DNA from: Salinisphaera sp. T31B1
Lineage (GTDB): Bacteria > Pseudomonadota > Gammaproteobacteria > Nevskiales > Salinisphaeraceae
DNA length: 64,000 nucleotides
Assembly (NCBI RefSeq): GCF_040361275.1
Contig: NZ_APNH01000003.1
Coordinates: forward strand, 248,001 to 312,000
Direction: 5' to 3'
Shown: positions 8,994-19,767 of the stretch, one piece after another
Numbering within the stretch: the first letter of the stretch is position 1
Layout: each line of letters opens with the position of its first letter
Notes under the pieces: model-generated
Seen by the model: the letters and a program-made list of their open reading frames with translations, nothing else
Told to the model about the DNA's origin: nothing
The model's database searches: none
Program-made: the position numbers and the translations under genes

Positions 8994-9024
8994 GCCGACC
9001 GGCCGGGTTTTCCCGCCGGTCGGC
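8994..9024 (+). promoter_or_regulatory. Perfect 10-bp hairpin in the secA leader
   Basis: GCCGACCGGC (8994-9003) and its exact reverse complement GCCGGTCGGC (9015-9024) flank an 11-base loop. The stem ends 26 bases before the secA ATG. There is no T-run after it, so it is not a typical terminator. In E. coli a hairpin in the secM-secA leader masks the secA ribosome site, but no secM-like reading frame is seen here; a regulatory role is inference. Confidence 0.5.
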
Positions 9025-9050
9025 GCGATCGGGCGAGACGACGAGGGTTC

Positions 9051-11846
9051 ATGAGCAATTTCCTGACCAAACTGATCGGCAGCCGCAATCAGCGTGTCGT
9101 CAAGCGCCTGCACCGCATCGTCGGTTCCGTGAATGCCCTCGAGGCCGATTACGAGGCGCTCAGCGACGACGCGCTGGCCGCCAAGACTGCCGAACTGCGT
9201 GAGCGCCTCGACGGCGGGGCGAGCCTGGACGACGTGATGGCGGATGCGTTCGCGACCGTACGCGAAGCCGGCAAGCGCGTGCTCGGGATGCGCCATTTCG
9301 ATGTGCAGCTGGTCGGCGGCATGGTCCTGCATCAGGGCAAGATCGCCGAAATGAAGACCGGCGAGGGCAAGACCCTGGTGGCGACGCTCGCGACCTATCT
9401 GAACGCGCTGTCGGGCAAGGGTGTTCATATCGTTACGGTCAACGACTATCTGGCCGCGCGCGACGCCGAATGGATGGGCCGGCTCTATCGTTTTCTCGGT
9501 CTGACCGTCGGCGTGATCTTCTCCGGCCAGGATCCGCAGGCCAAGCGCGCAGCGTACGCCTGCGATATCACCTACGGCACGAACAACGAATACGGCTTCG
9601 ATTATCTGCGCGACAACATGGCCTTCTCCCCGGGCGACCGGGTCCAGCGGCCGCTGAATTACGCCATCATCGACGAGGTCGACTCGATTCTCATCGACGA
9701 AGCGCGCACGCCGCTGATCATCTCCGGACCCACGGACGACGACCCCGAAACCTCGCTGCGCGTGGACAAGCTCGTTGGCCATCTTGAACGCCAGGAAGAG
9801 GAGGAAGGTCCGGGCGACTATTACGCCGAAGAGAAGAACAAGCAGGTCTTTCTGACCGAAGACGGGCATCAGAAAGTCGAAGGCCTGATGCGCGACGCCG
9901 GCCTGCTCGATGCCGACGAGAGCCTGTACGACGCCAACAACGTGGTGCTGATGCACCACATGAACGCCGCGCTGCGTGCACACGTGCTCTACCAAAAGGA
10001 TATCGAGTACATCGTCGCCGACAACCAGATCGTGATCGTCGACGAATTCACCGGCCGTACCATGCCGGGCCGGCGCTGGTCGGACGGGCTTCATCAGGCC
10101 ATCGAGGCCAAGGAAGGCGTCAAGATCCAGAAGGAGAACCAGACGCTGGCCTCCATCACCTTCCAGAATTTCTTCCGGCTCTACGACAAGCTCTCCGGCA
10201 TGACCGGCACCGCCGACACCGAGGCCTTCGAGTTCCAGTCGATCTACGGCCTGGAAGTGGTCGTGATCCCGACCAACCGCCCGCTGTTGCGTCGTGACCT
10301 GCCCGACCAGATCTACATGACGGGTACGGAGAAATTCGAGGCGATCGCCGACGAGGCCAAGACAGCCAGCGATCGCGGCCAGCCGGTACTCATCGGTACG
10401 GCTTCGATCGAAGCCTCGGAGCTGCTGTCACGGCTGCTGCGCCAGCGTGGATTGCGCCACGAGGTGCTCAACGCCAAGCAGCACGAGCGCGAGGCCGACA
10501 TCATCGCTCAGGCGGGCCGCCCCGGGGCGGTGACCATCGCCACCAACATGGCCGGCCGCGGTACCGATATCGTGCTCGGTGGCAACGTCGAGGAAGCCAT
10601 CGAGGCGCTGGAAGAAGGTGACGAGGTCGGACGCCAACGTATTCGCGACGAGTGGCAGAAGACCCACGAAGCCGTGCTCGAGGCCGGCGGGCTGTATGTC
10701 ATCGGCTCCGAACGCCACGAGTCGCGCCGTGTCGACAACCAGCTGCGCGGCCGGTCCGGCCGCCAGGGCGATCCGGGTGCGTCCCGCTTCTATCTGTCGC
10801 TCGAAGACAGCCTGATGCGCATCTTCACACCGCCGCGGCTACGGTCGATGTTGCAGAACCTGGGGCTGGAAAAAGGCGAAGCGATCGAGCACAAGTGGGT
10901 ATCGCGTGCGATCGAGAACGCCCAGCGCAAGGTCGAATCGCACCATTTCGATATCCGCAAGCAGCTGCTTGAATACGACAACGTGGCCAATGACCAGCGT
11001 CAGGTCGTCTACGAGCAGCGCAACGAACTCATGGATTCGGAAGACGTCGGCGATGTGGTGGAAAACATCTGGGACGATGTCGTCAACGATGCGATCAGCG
11101 AGCATATCCCACCGCAGAGTCTCGAAGAGCAGTGGGATGTGCCCGGCCTGACCGAGGCGATCCAGCGCGACTTCGGCCAGGAGCTGCCGATCCAGCAATG
11201 GCTCGACGAAGAAAAGAATCTGGACGAGGAAGGGCTGCGCGAGCGGATCAGCGTGCAGCTCAAGGCGGCCTACGAGGCCAAGCGCGAGGAGGCTGGTGCC
11301 GACGTGCTGGCCCAGATCGAGAAAGCCGTGTTGTTGCAGGTGCTCGACTCGCTCTGGCGCGAACACCTCGCCTCGATGGATTATCTGCGCAAGGGCATCC
11401 ATCTGCGCGGGTATGCCCAAAAGGATCCGAAGAACGAGTACAAGCGTGAGGCGTTCAACATGTTCCAGGACATGCTGGCTCGCCTCAAGCACGAAACCGT
11501 GACCGTACTTGCACGCGGACGTGTGCGGGCCGACATCACCGACGAAGCGCGGGAAGAACGCCGGCGGCAGATGGAGCACCTCGACTATCAGCACGCCGAG
11601 GCGGCCTCGGCGGCCGATCAGGCGGTTGCAGCCGCAGCGGCGCAGCCGGCCGAGGACGGCCACCCGGTGGCGCCCGAACAGGCCGCGCAGGCCAGCCTGC
11701 CGGGGTCGGGCGACCCGGCGCCGGTGACCGAGGACGACGCGCAGCGCCCGGAGACGTTCGTCCGCGGCGAGCGCAAGATCGGTCGCAACGAGCCCTGTCC
11801 CTGTGGCTCGGGCAAGAAATTCAAGCACTGCCACGGTCGCGATTGA
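9051..11846 (+). CDS. secA: Protein translocase ATPase SecA
   Basis: A protein of 931 residues, a normal length for SecA. It is the motor that pushes preproteins through SecYEG. Motif I ([13 protein letters not shown]) and the DEAD-like [15 protein letters not shown] form the first nucleotide-binding fold. [10 protein letters not shown] and [12 protein letters not shown] belong to the second, followed by the helical scaffold and wing domains. The variable C-terminal linker is Ala/Gln-rich and ends in the zinc-binding tail [15 protein letters not shown] that contacts SecB. The ATG at 9051 has a GAGG ribosome site eight bases upstream. dciA is divergent upstream and argJ follows 99 bases downstream. 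Confidence 0.98.
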   Translation: MSNFLTKLIGSRNQRVVKRLHRIVGSVNALEADYEALSDDALAAKTAELRERLDGGASLDDVMADAFATVREAGKRVLGMRHFDVQLVGGMVLHQGKIAEMKTGEGKTLVATLATYLNALSGKGVHIVTVNDYLAARDAEWMGRLYRFLGLTVGVIFSGQDPQAKRAAYACDITYGTNNEYGFDYLRDNMAFSPGDRVQRPLNYAIIDEVDSILIDEARTPLIISGPTDDDPETSLRVDKLVGHLERQEEEEGPGDYYAEEKNKQVFLTEDGHQKVEGLMRDAGLLDADESLYDANNVVLMHHMNAALRAHVLYQKDIEYIVADNQIVIVDEFTGRTMPGRRWSDGLHQAIEAKEGVKIQKENQTLASITFQNFFRLYDKLSGMTGTADTEAFEFQSIYGLEVVVIPTNRPLLRRDLPDQIYMTGTEKFEAIADEAKTASDRGQPVLIGTASIEASELLSRLLRQRGLRHEVLNAKQHEREADIIAQAGRPGAVTIATNMAGRGTDIVLGGNVEEAIEALEEGDEVGRQRIRDEWQKTHEAVLEAGGLYVIGSERHESRRVDNQLRGRSGRQGDPGASRFYLSLEDSLMRIFTPPRLRSMLQNLGLEKGEAIEHKWVSRAIENAQRKVESHHFDIRKQLLEYDNVANDQRQVVYEQRNELMDSEDVGDVVENIWDDVVNDAISEHIPPQSLEEQWDVPGLTEAIQRDFGQELPIQQWLDEEKNLDEEGLRERISVQLKAAYEAKREEAGADVLAQIEKAVLLQVLDSLWREHLASMDYLRKGIHLRGYAQKDPKNEYKREAFNMFQDMLARLKHETVTVLARGRVRADITDEAREERRRQMEHLDYQHAEAASAADQAVAAAAAQPAEDGHPVAPEQAAQASLPGSGDPAPVTEDDAQRPETFVRGERKIGRNEPCPCGSGKKFKHCHGRD

Positions 11847-11945
11847 ACAGCAATCGGACCATCGCAGCGGCAGCGAACAACGGGCGGGCCTTGTCCGAAG
11901 CCCGTCCGCGTGTCGCCCGGACTCTCTCGGACCAAGGATGACGCC

Positions 11946-13160
11946 ATGGCGGTGAATCTGCACGCGCCCGAACGGATATTGCCGGTCTCCGGCCTATGCT
12001 GGGCCGTGGCCGAAGCGGCGATCAAGAAACCCGGCCGGCTCGATATGGCGCTGATGGTATTGCCGCCTAGCGCGCGGGTGGCCGGAGTGTTCACACAGAA
12101 CGCTTTTGCGGCCGCGCCCGTTCGCGTGGCCCAGCAGCATCTGGGGGCCGGGACGATCCGTGCGTTGCTGATCAACAGCGGCAATGCCAATGCCGGGACT
12201 GGCCGTGCCGGGCTGGCTGACGCACAGGCCTGCTGTGCAAGGGTCGCCGACGGGCTTGGCATCGAGCCGCAGCAGGTACTGCCATTTTCCACCGGCGTGA
12301 TTGGCCAGGCGTTGCCCATGGAGCGCATCGTCGGTGCGGTGGATCGTATGGCCACGGGCCTGTCCGAACACGCCTGGCTGGATGCCGCAACGGCCATCAT
12401 GACCACCGATACGGTGCCCAAAGGCGGCTCGCGGATCGTCGAGGTCGATGGCGGCGAGCAAATCGTGCTCAGCGGCATCGCCAAGGGGTCGGGCATGATC
12501 CGGCCCGACATGGCGACGATGCTGTCGTTCATCGCCACGGATGCGGCGATTGACTCCACCGATCTGGATGCCGCCCTGCGCCAGGCGATGGCGGGCTCGT
12601 TCAATGCGATTTCCGTGGACGGTGACACCTCGACCAACGATGCCTGCATGCTGTGTGCGACCGGCGCCGGCGTGGCGCTGGGGCCGTCGGATCCCGTCTG
12701 GCCGCGGTTCGTATCCGCGCTGACCGATCTGGCCCGCGAGCTGGCCCAAGCGATCGTACGGGACGGCGAGGGCGCGACGCGGTTCATCACGCTCGCTGTG
12801 ACCGGTGCGCGTGATGACGCCGAAGCCCGTGAGGTGGCGTTCACCGTGGCGCACTCGCCGCTGGTCAAGACCGCCTGCTTTGCCGGCGACCCGAACTGGG
12901 GCCGTATCCTGGCGGCCGTCGGGCGGGCCCCGGTTGCGGATTTATCGATCGATCGCGTGGCGATCGCCCTGGACGACGTCGCTATCGTCGCCGACGGCGA
13001 ACCCCGTGCAGACTATGCCGAGGCGGATGCCGCGGCCGTGATGGCCCGGCCGGAGTACACGGTGGCGATCGACCTGGGCCGCGGCGAGGGCCGTGCCACG
13101 ATATGGACATCGGACCTGTCGTACGAGTACGTGCGTATCAACGCGGAGTACCGCAGCTGA
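11946..13160 (+). CDS. argJ: Glutamate N-acetyltransferase / amino-acid N-acetyltransferase ArgJ
   Basis: A protein of 404 residues. ArgJ moves acetyl from N-acetylornithine to glutamate in the cyclic arginine pathway; some forms also use acetyl-CoA. The precursor cleaves itself at a threonine inside GMIRPDMATMLSF, seen near residue 190, giving alpha and beta chains with a new N-terminal nucleophile. LLINSGNANAGTG and FSTGVIG are the conserved oxyanion and substrate motifs. The ATG at 11946 is preferred over upstream starts because AAGGA precedes it by about nine bases and the product then begins with the conserved MAVNLHAPE. Its stop overlaps the next start by one base. Confidence 0.95.
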   Translation: MAVNLHAPERILPVSGLCWAVAEAAIKKPGRLDMALMVLPPSARVAGVFTQNAFAAAPVRVAQQHLGAGTIRALLINSGNANAGTGRAGLADAQACCARVADGLGIEPQQVLPFSTGVIGQALPMERIVGAVDRMATGLSEHAWLDAATAIMTTDTVPKGGSRIVEVDGGEQIVLSGIAKGSGMIRPDMATMLSFIATDAAIDSTDLDAALRQAMAGSFNAISVDGDTSTNDACMLCATGAGVALGPSDPVWPRFVSALTDLARELAQAIVRDGEGATRFITLAVTGARDDAEAREVAFTVAHSPLVKTACFAGDPNWGRILAAVGRAPVADLSIDRVAIALDDVAIVADGEPRADYAEADAAAVMARPEYTVAIDLGRGEGRATIWTSDLSYEYVRINAEYRS

Positions 13161-14143
13161 TGACGGCTGCCGACGGTATGGTCGATGATCGCACCGCAGG
13201 CCAGCAGCCGCTGGATATCGCGGTCGGCGTGCTTATCGGACGTGACGGGCGTCTGCTCATCGCACAGCGCCGCGAGGGTACGCCCGGCGCAGGCTGCTGG
13301 GAATTTCCCGGCGGCAAGCACGAGCCGCCGGAGGCGATGCACGACTGCCTGGCGCGCGAGCTGGCCGAAGAGATCGGCGTGGAAAATCTGCAGGCGCGGC
13401 CGGTGATCCGCTTTTCGCACGCCCATGGGGAGCGTCCGGTGCGCCTGCACGTCTGGCGTATCGACCACTGGTCGGGCGAGCCGACCGGCCGCGAAGGCCA
13501 GACGCTGCGCTGGGTCGAGCGCAAAGCACTTGCCGACTATGAACTGCTGCCGGCCACCGATGCGATCATCAAGGCGTTGTTCCTGCCTGCTCGCTACGCG
13601 ATCACGCCTTCTCGGGCCGCCGCCGACCCTGGTCAATGGTTCGCCGCGCTGGAACGCTGTCTTGCCGGGGGGATCCGTCTTCTACGCCTGCGCGATCAGG
13701 GATTGGACGATACGGCCTACGCCGCGCTTGCCACGGACGTGATCGTCGCAGCCCGTGCCTACGGCGCGGTGGTACTGCTCGATCGCGATGCAGAGATGTG
13801 CCGTGCGGTGGGCGCCGACGGCCTGCACTGGCCGGTTGGCCGTCTGCTCGAGGCCGGCGCCCGGCCGCTGGGGCGTGAGCACCTGGTTGCAGTCTCGGCT
13901 CATACGAGCTTCGATCTGGCCGCGGCGGTACGTCTGGAGGCGGATTTCGCAGTGCTTTCGCCGGTGGCTGCCACGCCAACACATCCGGGCGCCCCGGGCA
14001 TGGGCTGGGAGGCCTGGCGCGTGGCACGCGGCGACCACGCATTGCCGGTGTACGCGCTCGGTGGGCTCGACGAGGCCGATCTGGATACGGCAATCGAACA
14101 GGGCGCACAGGGCGTGGCGGCGATCCGCGCGTTCTGGCGCTGA
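13160..14143 (+). CDS. Nudix hydrolase (MutT) fused to a thiamine-phosphate-synthase-like domain
   Basis: A protein of 327 residues. Residues 20-145 are a MutT-type Nudix domain with the full box GGKHEPPEAMHDCLARELAEEIG, expected to clear 8-oxo-dGTP from the nucleotide pool. Residues 150-327 resemble ThiE/TenI (GADGLHWPVG, LSPVAATPTHPGAPGMGW, ALGGL). In true ThiE the P-T-x-T-K segment provides a lysine contacting pyrophosphate; here it reads T-P-T-H, so thiamine-phosphate synthesis is doubtful. This fusion, downstream of secA/argJ, recurs in gammaproteobacteria. The start overlaps the argJ stop (TGATG), so translation is coupled. Confidence 0.9.
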   Translation: MTAADGMVDDRTAGQQPLDIAVGVLIGRDGRLLIAQRREGTPGAGCWEFPGGKHEPPEAMHDCLARELAEEIGVENLQARPVIRFSHAHGERPVRLHVWRIDHWSGEPTGREGQTLRWVERKALADYELLPATDAIIKALFLPARYAITPSRAAADPGQWFAALERCLAGGIRLLRLRDQGLDDTAYAALATDVIVAARAYGAVVLLDRDAEMCRAVGADGLHWPVGRLLEAGARPLGREHLVAVSAHTSFDLAAAVRLEADFAVLSPVAATPTHPGAPGMGWEAWRVARGDHALPVYALGGLDEADLDTAIEQGAQGVAAIRAFWR

Positions 14144-14165
14144 TCGGACAGGACACGTCTCAAGG

Positions 14166-14381
14166 CTAGTGGGGCTGGCCCGATTCGTCGGGGCGGCTAC
14201 CGTCCCACGGCGCGGTGCCTGCCGAGCCGCTCGGGTCGGCGATGCGGTTGCTCTCGTCCAGCCAGTCGCCCAGATCGATCAGCTTGCACCGGCGCGAACA
14301 GAATGGCCGGTACGGATTATCGGCGCCGATCCGGGCCGGTTCGCCGCAGTAAGGACAGTCGATGGTCTTGGCTTGAGTCAT
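14166..14381 (-). CDS. yacG: DNA gyrase inhibitor / zinc-binding protein YacG
   Basis: A protein of 71 residues with a four-cysteine zinc site, CPYCGEP followed by FCSRRCKLIDLGDWLDE, the signature of YacG. The family binds GyrB and inhibits gyrase in E. coli. The ATG at 14381 gives the usual N-terminus (MTQAKTIDCPYC); an in-frame upstream start at 14405 adds eight residues. It is the last gene of the coaE-zapD-yacG set, the usual gammaproteobacterial arrangement, and converges on the mutT/thiE fusion with a 22-base gap. Confidence 0.92.
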   Translation of the reverse strand: MTQAKTIDCPYCGEPARIGADNPYRPFCSRRCKLIDLGDWLDESNRIADPSGSAGTAPWDGSRPDESGQPH

Positions 14382-14523
14382 GATATCGGCGCGTTGGCGC
14401 GGCAAGGCCGGGGCCCGGCGAATGCCGCTGCGGGTCGGATCGCCGGCAGTTTAGCCCAGCCGACCTACGGGTCAACCGTCGGCGATGGCGACGATCCGGC
14501 CCGTGCGCCCCGTCTGCGCGGGC

Positions 14524-15294
14524 CTAGAACCGGCAGCAGGCCATACGGAAATGCACCGGCGATTGGGTCTGGCGCACATGCAGCTGATCGTCGGCGTGCT
14601 GCATGAACCGGATGGTCGCCCGGTGGCGGCCGGCGCTGATCTCCGGATAGACCGTCGCGTCCTCTAGCAGGACTCGGATCATCTGGGTGCCGCTTTCGGT
14701 GTTGTGAACCAGTACGCCTGTCTCGGCAACGGTTTCACGAGCGGGGCTGGTCTCGCGCAGTAGCCGCAGGATCGTCGCGATGGCCTGTTCGAAGGGAGCG
14801 ATACGCCGGCACCAGTCCTCGATATGCTGTTCGATACGCGGTGCTTTCTGAGCAAGCCAGTGCTGATAGGCCGGCAGGTCGAAACTGCAGCTGCCTCCCG
14901 GGATGGGCATGCGGTTGTTCAGGCTGTTGAGCAGTTCGTTGTCGCGCAATTGATACGAGGCGAATTGCGGCGGCATGCGCTGCATGTCCCGACCGAGGGT
15001 GTCCAGGGTCTCGAGCATGCTCGCGAGCGCAGCCGAATCCACGTCGTCGCGGTCGGCCAGGCGTTCCAGCCACGCGTAGCGCAGCCCGAGTTCCTTACTC
15101 ACTTCGCCGCGCGTGTCGTAGCGCGACATCACGTTGAGGATGTCCAGCAGCGCGTCCATGGTCGCGCGCCGGCCCCAGTGGCTCGGGTCGGCCTGGTGGT
15201 ATCGAAGGCGCGCGATCAGGTGCTCGAGACGCAGAAACGTCCGAATCCTCTCGTTCAGCGGCTGCTCGAAACAGATCGCGCCTTCGTCGGCCAC
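14524..15294 (-). CDS. zapD: Cell division protein ZapD
   Basis: A protein of 256 residues using GTG at 15294, with AAGAGG six bases upstream. ZapD bundles FtsZ filaments at the division ring. The conserved N-terminus CFEQPLNERIRTFLRLEHL and the inner FDLPAYQHWL and GSCSFDLPAY region match the family (DUF1342), which has a helical domain and a beta domain. Length is close to the 247 residues of the E. coli protein. It lies between coaE and yacG on the minus strand. Confidence 0.93.
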   Translation of the reverse strand: MADEGAICFEQPLNERIRTFLRLEHLIARLRYHQADPSHWGRRATMDALLDILNVMSRYDTRGEVSKELGLRYAWLERLADRDDVDSAALASMLETLDTLGRDMQRMPPQFASYQLRDNELLNSLNNRMPIPGGSCSFDLPAYQHWLAQKAPRIEQHIEDWCRRIAPFEQAIATILRLLRETSPARETVAETGVLVHNTESGTQMIRVLLEDATVYPEISAGRHRATIRFMQHADDQLHVRQTQSPVHFRMACCRF

Positions 15295-15413
15295 TCACAG
15301 CCTCTTGGCAAAGAAATTCCAGCGCACAGTCTATGCCGCCTGAGACGGGGCGCAAAATCAATTCGTTGCGGCGACTCGTCCGGGGCGTTCCCGGTGCGTG
15401 AGCGTGGCCCGGC

Positions 15414-16055
15414 TCAACCGGGCAACAGCAGAGGCGGCAAGTCGTCGACCTCGCCCTGGGCCAGGCGCAGATAACCGGCATGCAGGGCAGCGGCCAGATC
15501 GGCGATATCCTTGCGCGGTCCGGTGTTGATCAGTACGTCGTCGGCCATGGCCAGGCGATCGGCGCGCGAATCCTGGGCAGCGATCATGCGCCGCGCCAGC
15601 GGTTCGTCGATATCGTCCCGCGACATCAGCCGTTCGAGCTGGGTCGCCTCCGGGGCGTCGATCACCAGTACGCGATCGACCAGATCGATCATGCTGGACT
15701 TGACCAGCAACGGCACCACGAGCAGACAGTAGTCGGACTGGGCGCTGTCCCGCTCGGCAGCCAGACCCTGGCGAATACGCGGATGGGTGATGGTCTCCAG
15801 ATCGGCGCGCGCCGCGTCGTCGGCGAACACGATCTCGCGCAGGGCGCGTCGCCTGAGCTGTCCATCGCTGTCGACGATATCCTCGCCGAAACGCGCCATG
15901 ATCTCGGCCAGCGCCGGCTGGCCGGGTTCGACGATCTGTCGTGCCACCACGTCCGCATCGATGATCTTCACGCCCATGCGTTGGAAGGCACTGGCCACGG
16001 CCGATTTGCCGCTGGCGATGCCGCCGGTCAGGCCGACGGTGAGTTTGCTGGTCAT
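15414..16055 (-). CDS. coaE: Dephospho-CoA kinase
   Basis: A protein of 213 residues catalysing the last step of coenzyme A synthesis, ATP-dependent 3'-phosphorylation of dephospho-CoA. The P-loop GLTGGIASGKS lies at residues 8-18, followed by the conserved DADVVARQIVEPG that binds the CoA moiety, and THPRIRQGL and VPLLVKS of the lid region. Length is standard. It sits about 100 bases after pilD, as in Pseudomonas, and precedes zapD and yacG. Confidence 0.96.
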   Translation of the reverse strand: MTSKLTVGLTGGIASGKSAVASAFQRMGVKIIDADVVARQIVEPGQPALAEIMARFGEDIVDSDGQLRRRALREIVFADDAARADLETITHPRIRQGLAAERDSAQSDYCLLVVPLLVKSSMIDLVDRVLVIDAPEATQLERLMSRDDIDEPLARRMIAAQDSRADRLAMADDVLINTGPRKDIADLAAALHAGYLRLAQGEVDDLPPLLLPG

Positions 16056-16152
16056 GGGCAGGTGCTCCGCAGGCGATCGAATCGGCGGCCGAGAGGATGG
16101 CCGAGGCAGGAATGGCGATCGCCGAGCACGTCGGCGCAGAGAGGCAGGGGCA

Positions 16153-17034
16153 CTAGCGCAGTCCCGAAATCGACAAGTAAGCGGACAGGATTGTATCGCC
16201 TGCGATCAGCGTCAGCCAGCCGGCCAGCGCCAGCCACGGGCCGAACGGCATGGGTTTGCCACGCTCGAGTAGGCCCAGCGCCATTAGCACGCCGCCGAAC
16301 AGCGCGCCGCCGAGTGAGGCCATGAGCAGTATCATCGGCAATGCCTGCCAGCCTAGCCATGCGCCGAGTGCGGCGAGCAGCTTGAAATCGCCGTAACCCA
16401 TCCCTTCCTTGCCGGTGAGCAGCAGGAAAAGCTGGAAGACGCCCCATAGCACCAGATAGCCGGCCGTCGCGCCGACGATGGCCGTCGCCGGGTCAATACG
16501 TGCCAGACCCATGCCATGGCCGAGGCTGAGCAGCAGGCCCAGCCAGATCAGTGGCAGGGTCAGCGCGTCCGGTAGAAACTGGGTACGCCAATCGATCATC
16601 GCCAGGGCCAGCAGCATCCAGGACAACACGAGCGCGGCCGGCATGAACGGGCTGGCGCCGAAGCGCCAGGCCACCAGCACAGCCATCATGCAGCTGGCCA
16701 TTTCCACGGCCGGGTATTGCGGGGAGATCCGTCCGCGACAGTGGGCGCATCGACCGCCGAGCAGCAGGTAGCTGAACAGCGGGATGTTATCGCGGATACG
16801 AATCGGCGTATGACAGTGGACGCAGCGCGAGCGCGGCTGCGACAGATTCACCCGGACCGTATCGGCCTGGGTGGCCGGCTGGCCCAGAATCTCCGCGGCG
16901 CTGGCGCGCCACTGGGCTTCCATCATGACCGGGAGGCGCAGAATCACGACGTTCAGGAAGCTGCCCACGATCAGGCCGAACAGACCGACGGCGCCGTAGG
17001 CCAGCCACGGCTGCTGGATGAACAGTTCGGTCAC
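16153..17034 (-). CDS. pilD: Prepilin peptidase / N-methyltransferase PilD
   Basis: A protein of 293 residues starting at GTG 17034, whose first base is the last base of the pilC stop (TAGTG). PilD removes the leader of type IV pilins and pseudopilins and methylates the new N-terminus. The N-terminal cytoplasmic domain has the two zinc CxxC pairs (RCVHCHTPI and RCAHCRGRI). The two catalytic aspartates of the GxGD-type peptidase are visible in AMIDWRTQFLPD and GMGYGDFKLL. About seven membrane helices are evident. It follows pilC directly. Confidence 0.94.
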   Translation of the reverse strand: MTELFIQQPWLAYGAVGLFGLIVGSFLNVVILRLPVMMEAQWRASAAEILGQPATQADTVRVNLSQPRSRCVHCHTPIRIRDNIPLFSYLLLGGRCAHCRGRISPQYPAVEMASCMMAVLVAWRFGASPFMPAALVLSWMLLALAMIDWRTQFLPDALTLPLIWLGLLLSLGHGMGLARIDPATAIVGATAGYLVLWGVFQLFLLLTGKEGMGYGDFKLLAALGAWLGWQALPMILLMASLGGALFGGVLMALGLLERGKPMPFGPWLALAGWLTLIAGDTILSAYLSISGLR

Positions 17035-18260
17035 TAGACGACCGATCCGAGTTTGAAGATCGGCAGGTACATCGCGATGACCAGGCCGCCGACCAGCACG
17101 CCGATGATCGCCATGATCATCGGCTCGAGCAGGCTCGACAGCGAATCGACCTGGTTGTCGACCTCGGCTTCGTAGAAATCGGCGACGCGCGAGCACATGC
17201 CGTCCAGCGAGCCGGATTCCTCGCCGATCGCCACCATCTGCTGGGCCATGCTCGGGAACTGGCCGGTGTTGTTCATGGCCAGTTGAAGCTGCACGCCCGA
17301 GGACACCTGATCTCGCATCTGCAGGATCGCTTCCTCGAACACGATGTTGCCGGAGGCACGGGCGACAGAATCCATCGCCTCGACCAGTGGAACGCCGGCC
17401 GCGAACATGGTCGACAGTGTGCGAGCGAAACGCGCGACCGCGGCTTTGTACAGGATATCGCCGATCACCGGCAGTCTCAGCGCGATGCGGTCGTTGGCAC
17501 GGCGGAAGGCACGCGATCGCAGACGCGCCTGGAAGAATGCGTAGAACGCCAGGCCGATGCTGCCCAGAATCGCCCACCACCAGCTCTGCACGAACTCCGA
17601 CAGGCCGATGACCAGCAGCGTGAAAGCCGGCAGATCGGCGCCGAAGCCCTGGAACAGCGACTGAAACTGCGGCACCACGAAATACAGAAGGATGCCCATG
17701 ACGATGATCGCGACGATGATCACCGCGCTCGGGTAGAACAATGCCTTGCGTACCTTGGCCTTGATCTCCTCGGTTTTCTCCTTGTAGGTCGCGATCTTGT
17801 CCAGCAGGGCTTCGAGCGCACCGGATTTTTCACCGGCATCGACCAGATTAACGAACAGGTCGTCGAAATGCTTCGGGTGCCGGGCGAGCGCCTCGGCCAG
17901 GGTGATGCCGTCCTCGATATCGTCTCGGATGGTCGCGACCAGTTCGGCCAGCGACGGGTTGTCGGCACCCTTGGTGATGATATCCAGCGACTGGACCAGG
18001 GGTACGCCGGCGGTGAGCATGGTTGCCAGCTGGCGCGCGAACAGAGCGATATCGCCGGCCTTGATCTTTTTCTTGCGCTTGCCGCCGAGACCGAAGATCG
18101 TCGTCTGCTTGCGCACCCGGATAGGGTTGATGCCCTGCTTGCGCAAGGCAACCTTGACCATTGCCTCGTTGGGGCCGTCGGTCTGGCCCTTGACTCGACT
18201 GCCGCTGCGGTCCGTGCCGATCCAGAAAAACGTCTGCTGTTCGGCTACTGTCTTGGCCAT
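17034..18260 (-). CDS. pilC: Type IV pilus inner-membrane platform protein PilC
   Basis: A protein of 408 residues of the GspF/PilC family, the inner-membrane platform on which the pilus motor ATPases act. Two repeated T2SSF domains are visible: the first around ALFARQLATMLTAGVPLVQS and the second around ARFARTLSTMFAAGVPLVEA, each followed by a membrane hairpin. AAAGGGGG precedes the ATG closely. The gene follows pilR after an 83-base gap and overlaps pilD. The motor gene pilB and pilin gene pilA, usual neighbours in Pseudomonas, are not in this window. Confidence 0.95.
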   Translation of the reverse strand: MAKTVAEQQTFFWIGTDRSGSRVKGQTDGPNEAMVKVALRKQGINPIRVRKQTTIFGLGGKRKKKIKAGDIALFARQLATMLTAGVPLVQSLDIITKGADNPSLAELVATIRDDIEDGITLAEALARHPKHFDDLFVNLVDAGEKSGALEALLDKIATYKEKTEEIKAKVRKALFYPSAVIIVAIIVMGILLYFVVPQFQSLFQGFGADLPAFTLLVIGLSEFVQSWWWAILGSIGLAFYAFFQARLRSRAFRRANDRIALRLPVIGDILYKAAVARFARTLSTMFAAGVPLVEAMDSVARASGNIVFEEAILQMRDQVSSGVQLQLAMNNTGQFPSMAQQMVAIGEESGSLDGMCSRVADFYEAEVDNQVDSLSSLLEPMIMAIIGVLVGGLVIAMYLPIFKLGSVV

Positions 18261-18342
18261 CGGTGGCCCCCTTTGGCCGTAAATCCCTGTTGCAGGAGCA
18301 CTAACCTGCCTCGTCGCACCGTTGTGGGCAAGCAGGCGCCGG

Positions 18343-19763
<1,421 letters not shown>

Positions 19764-19767
<4 letters not shown>

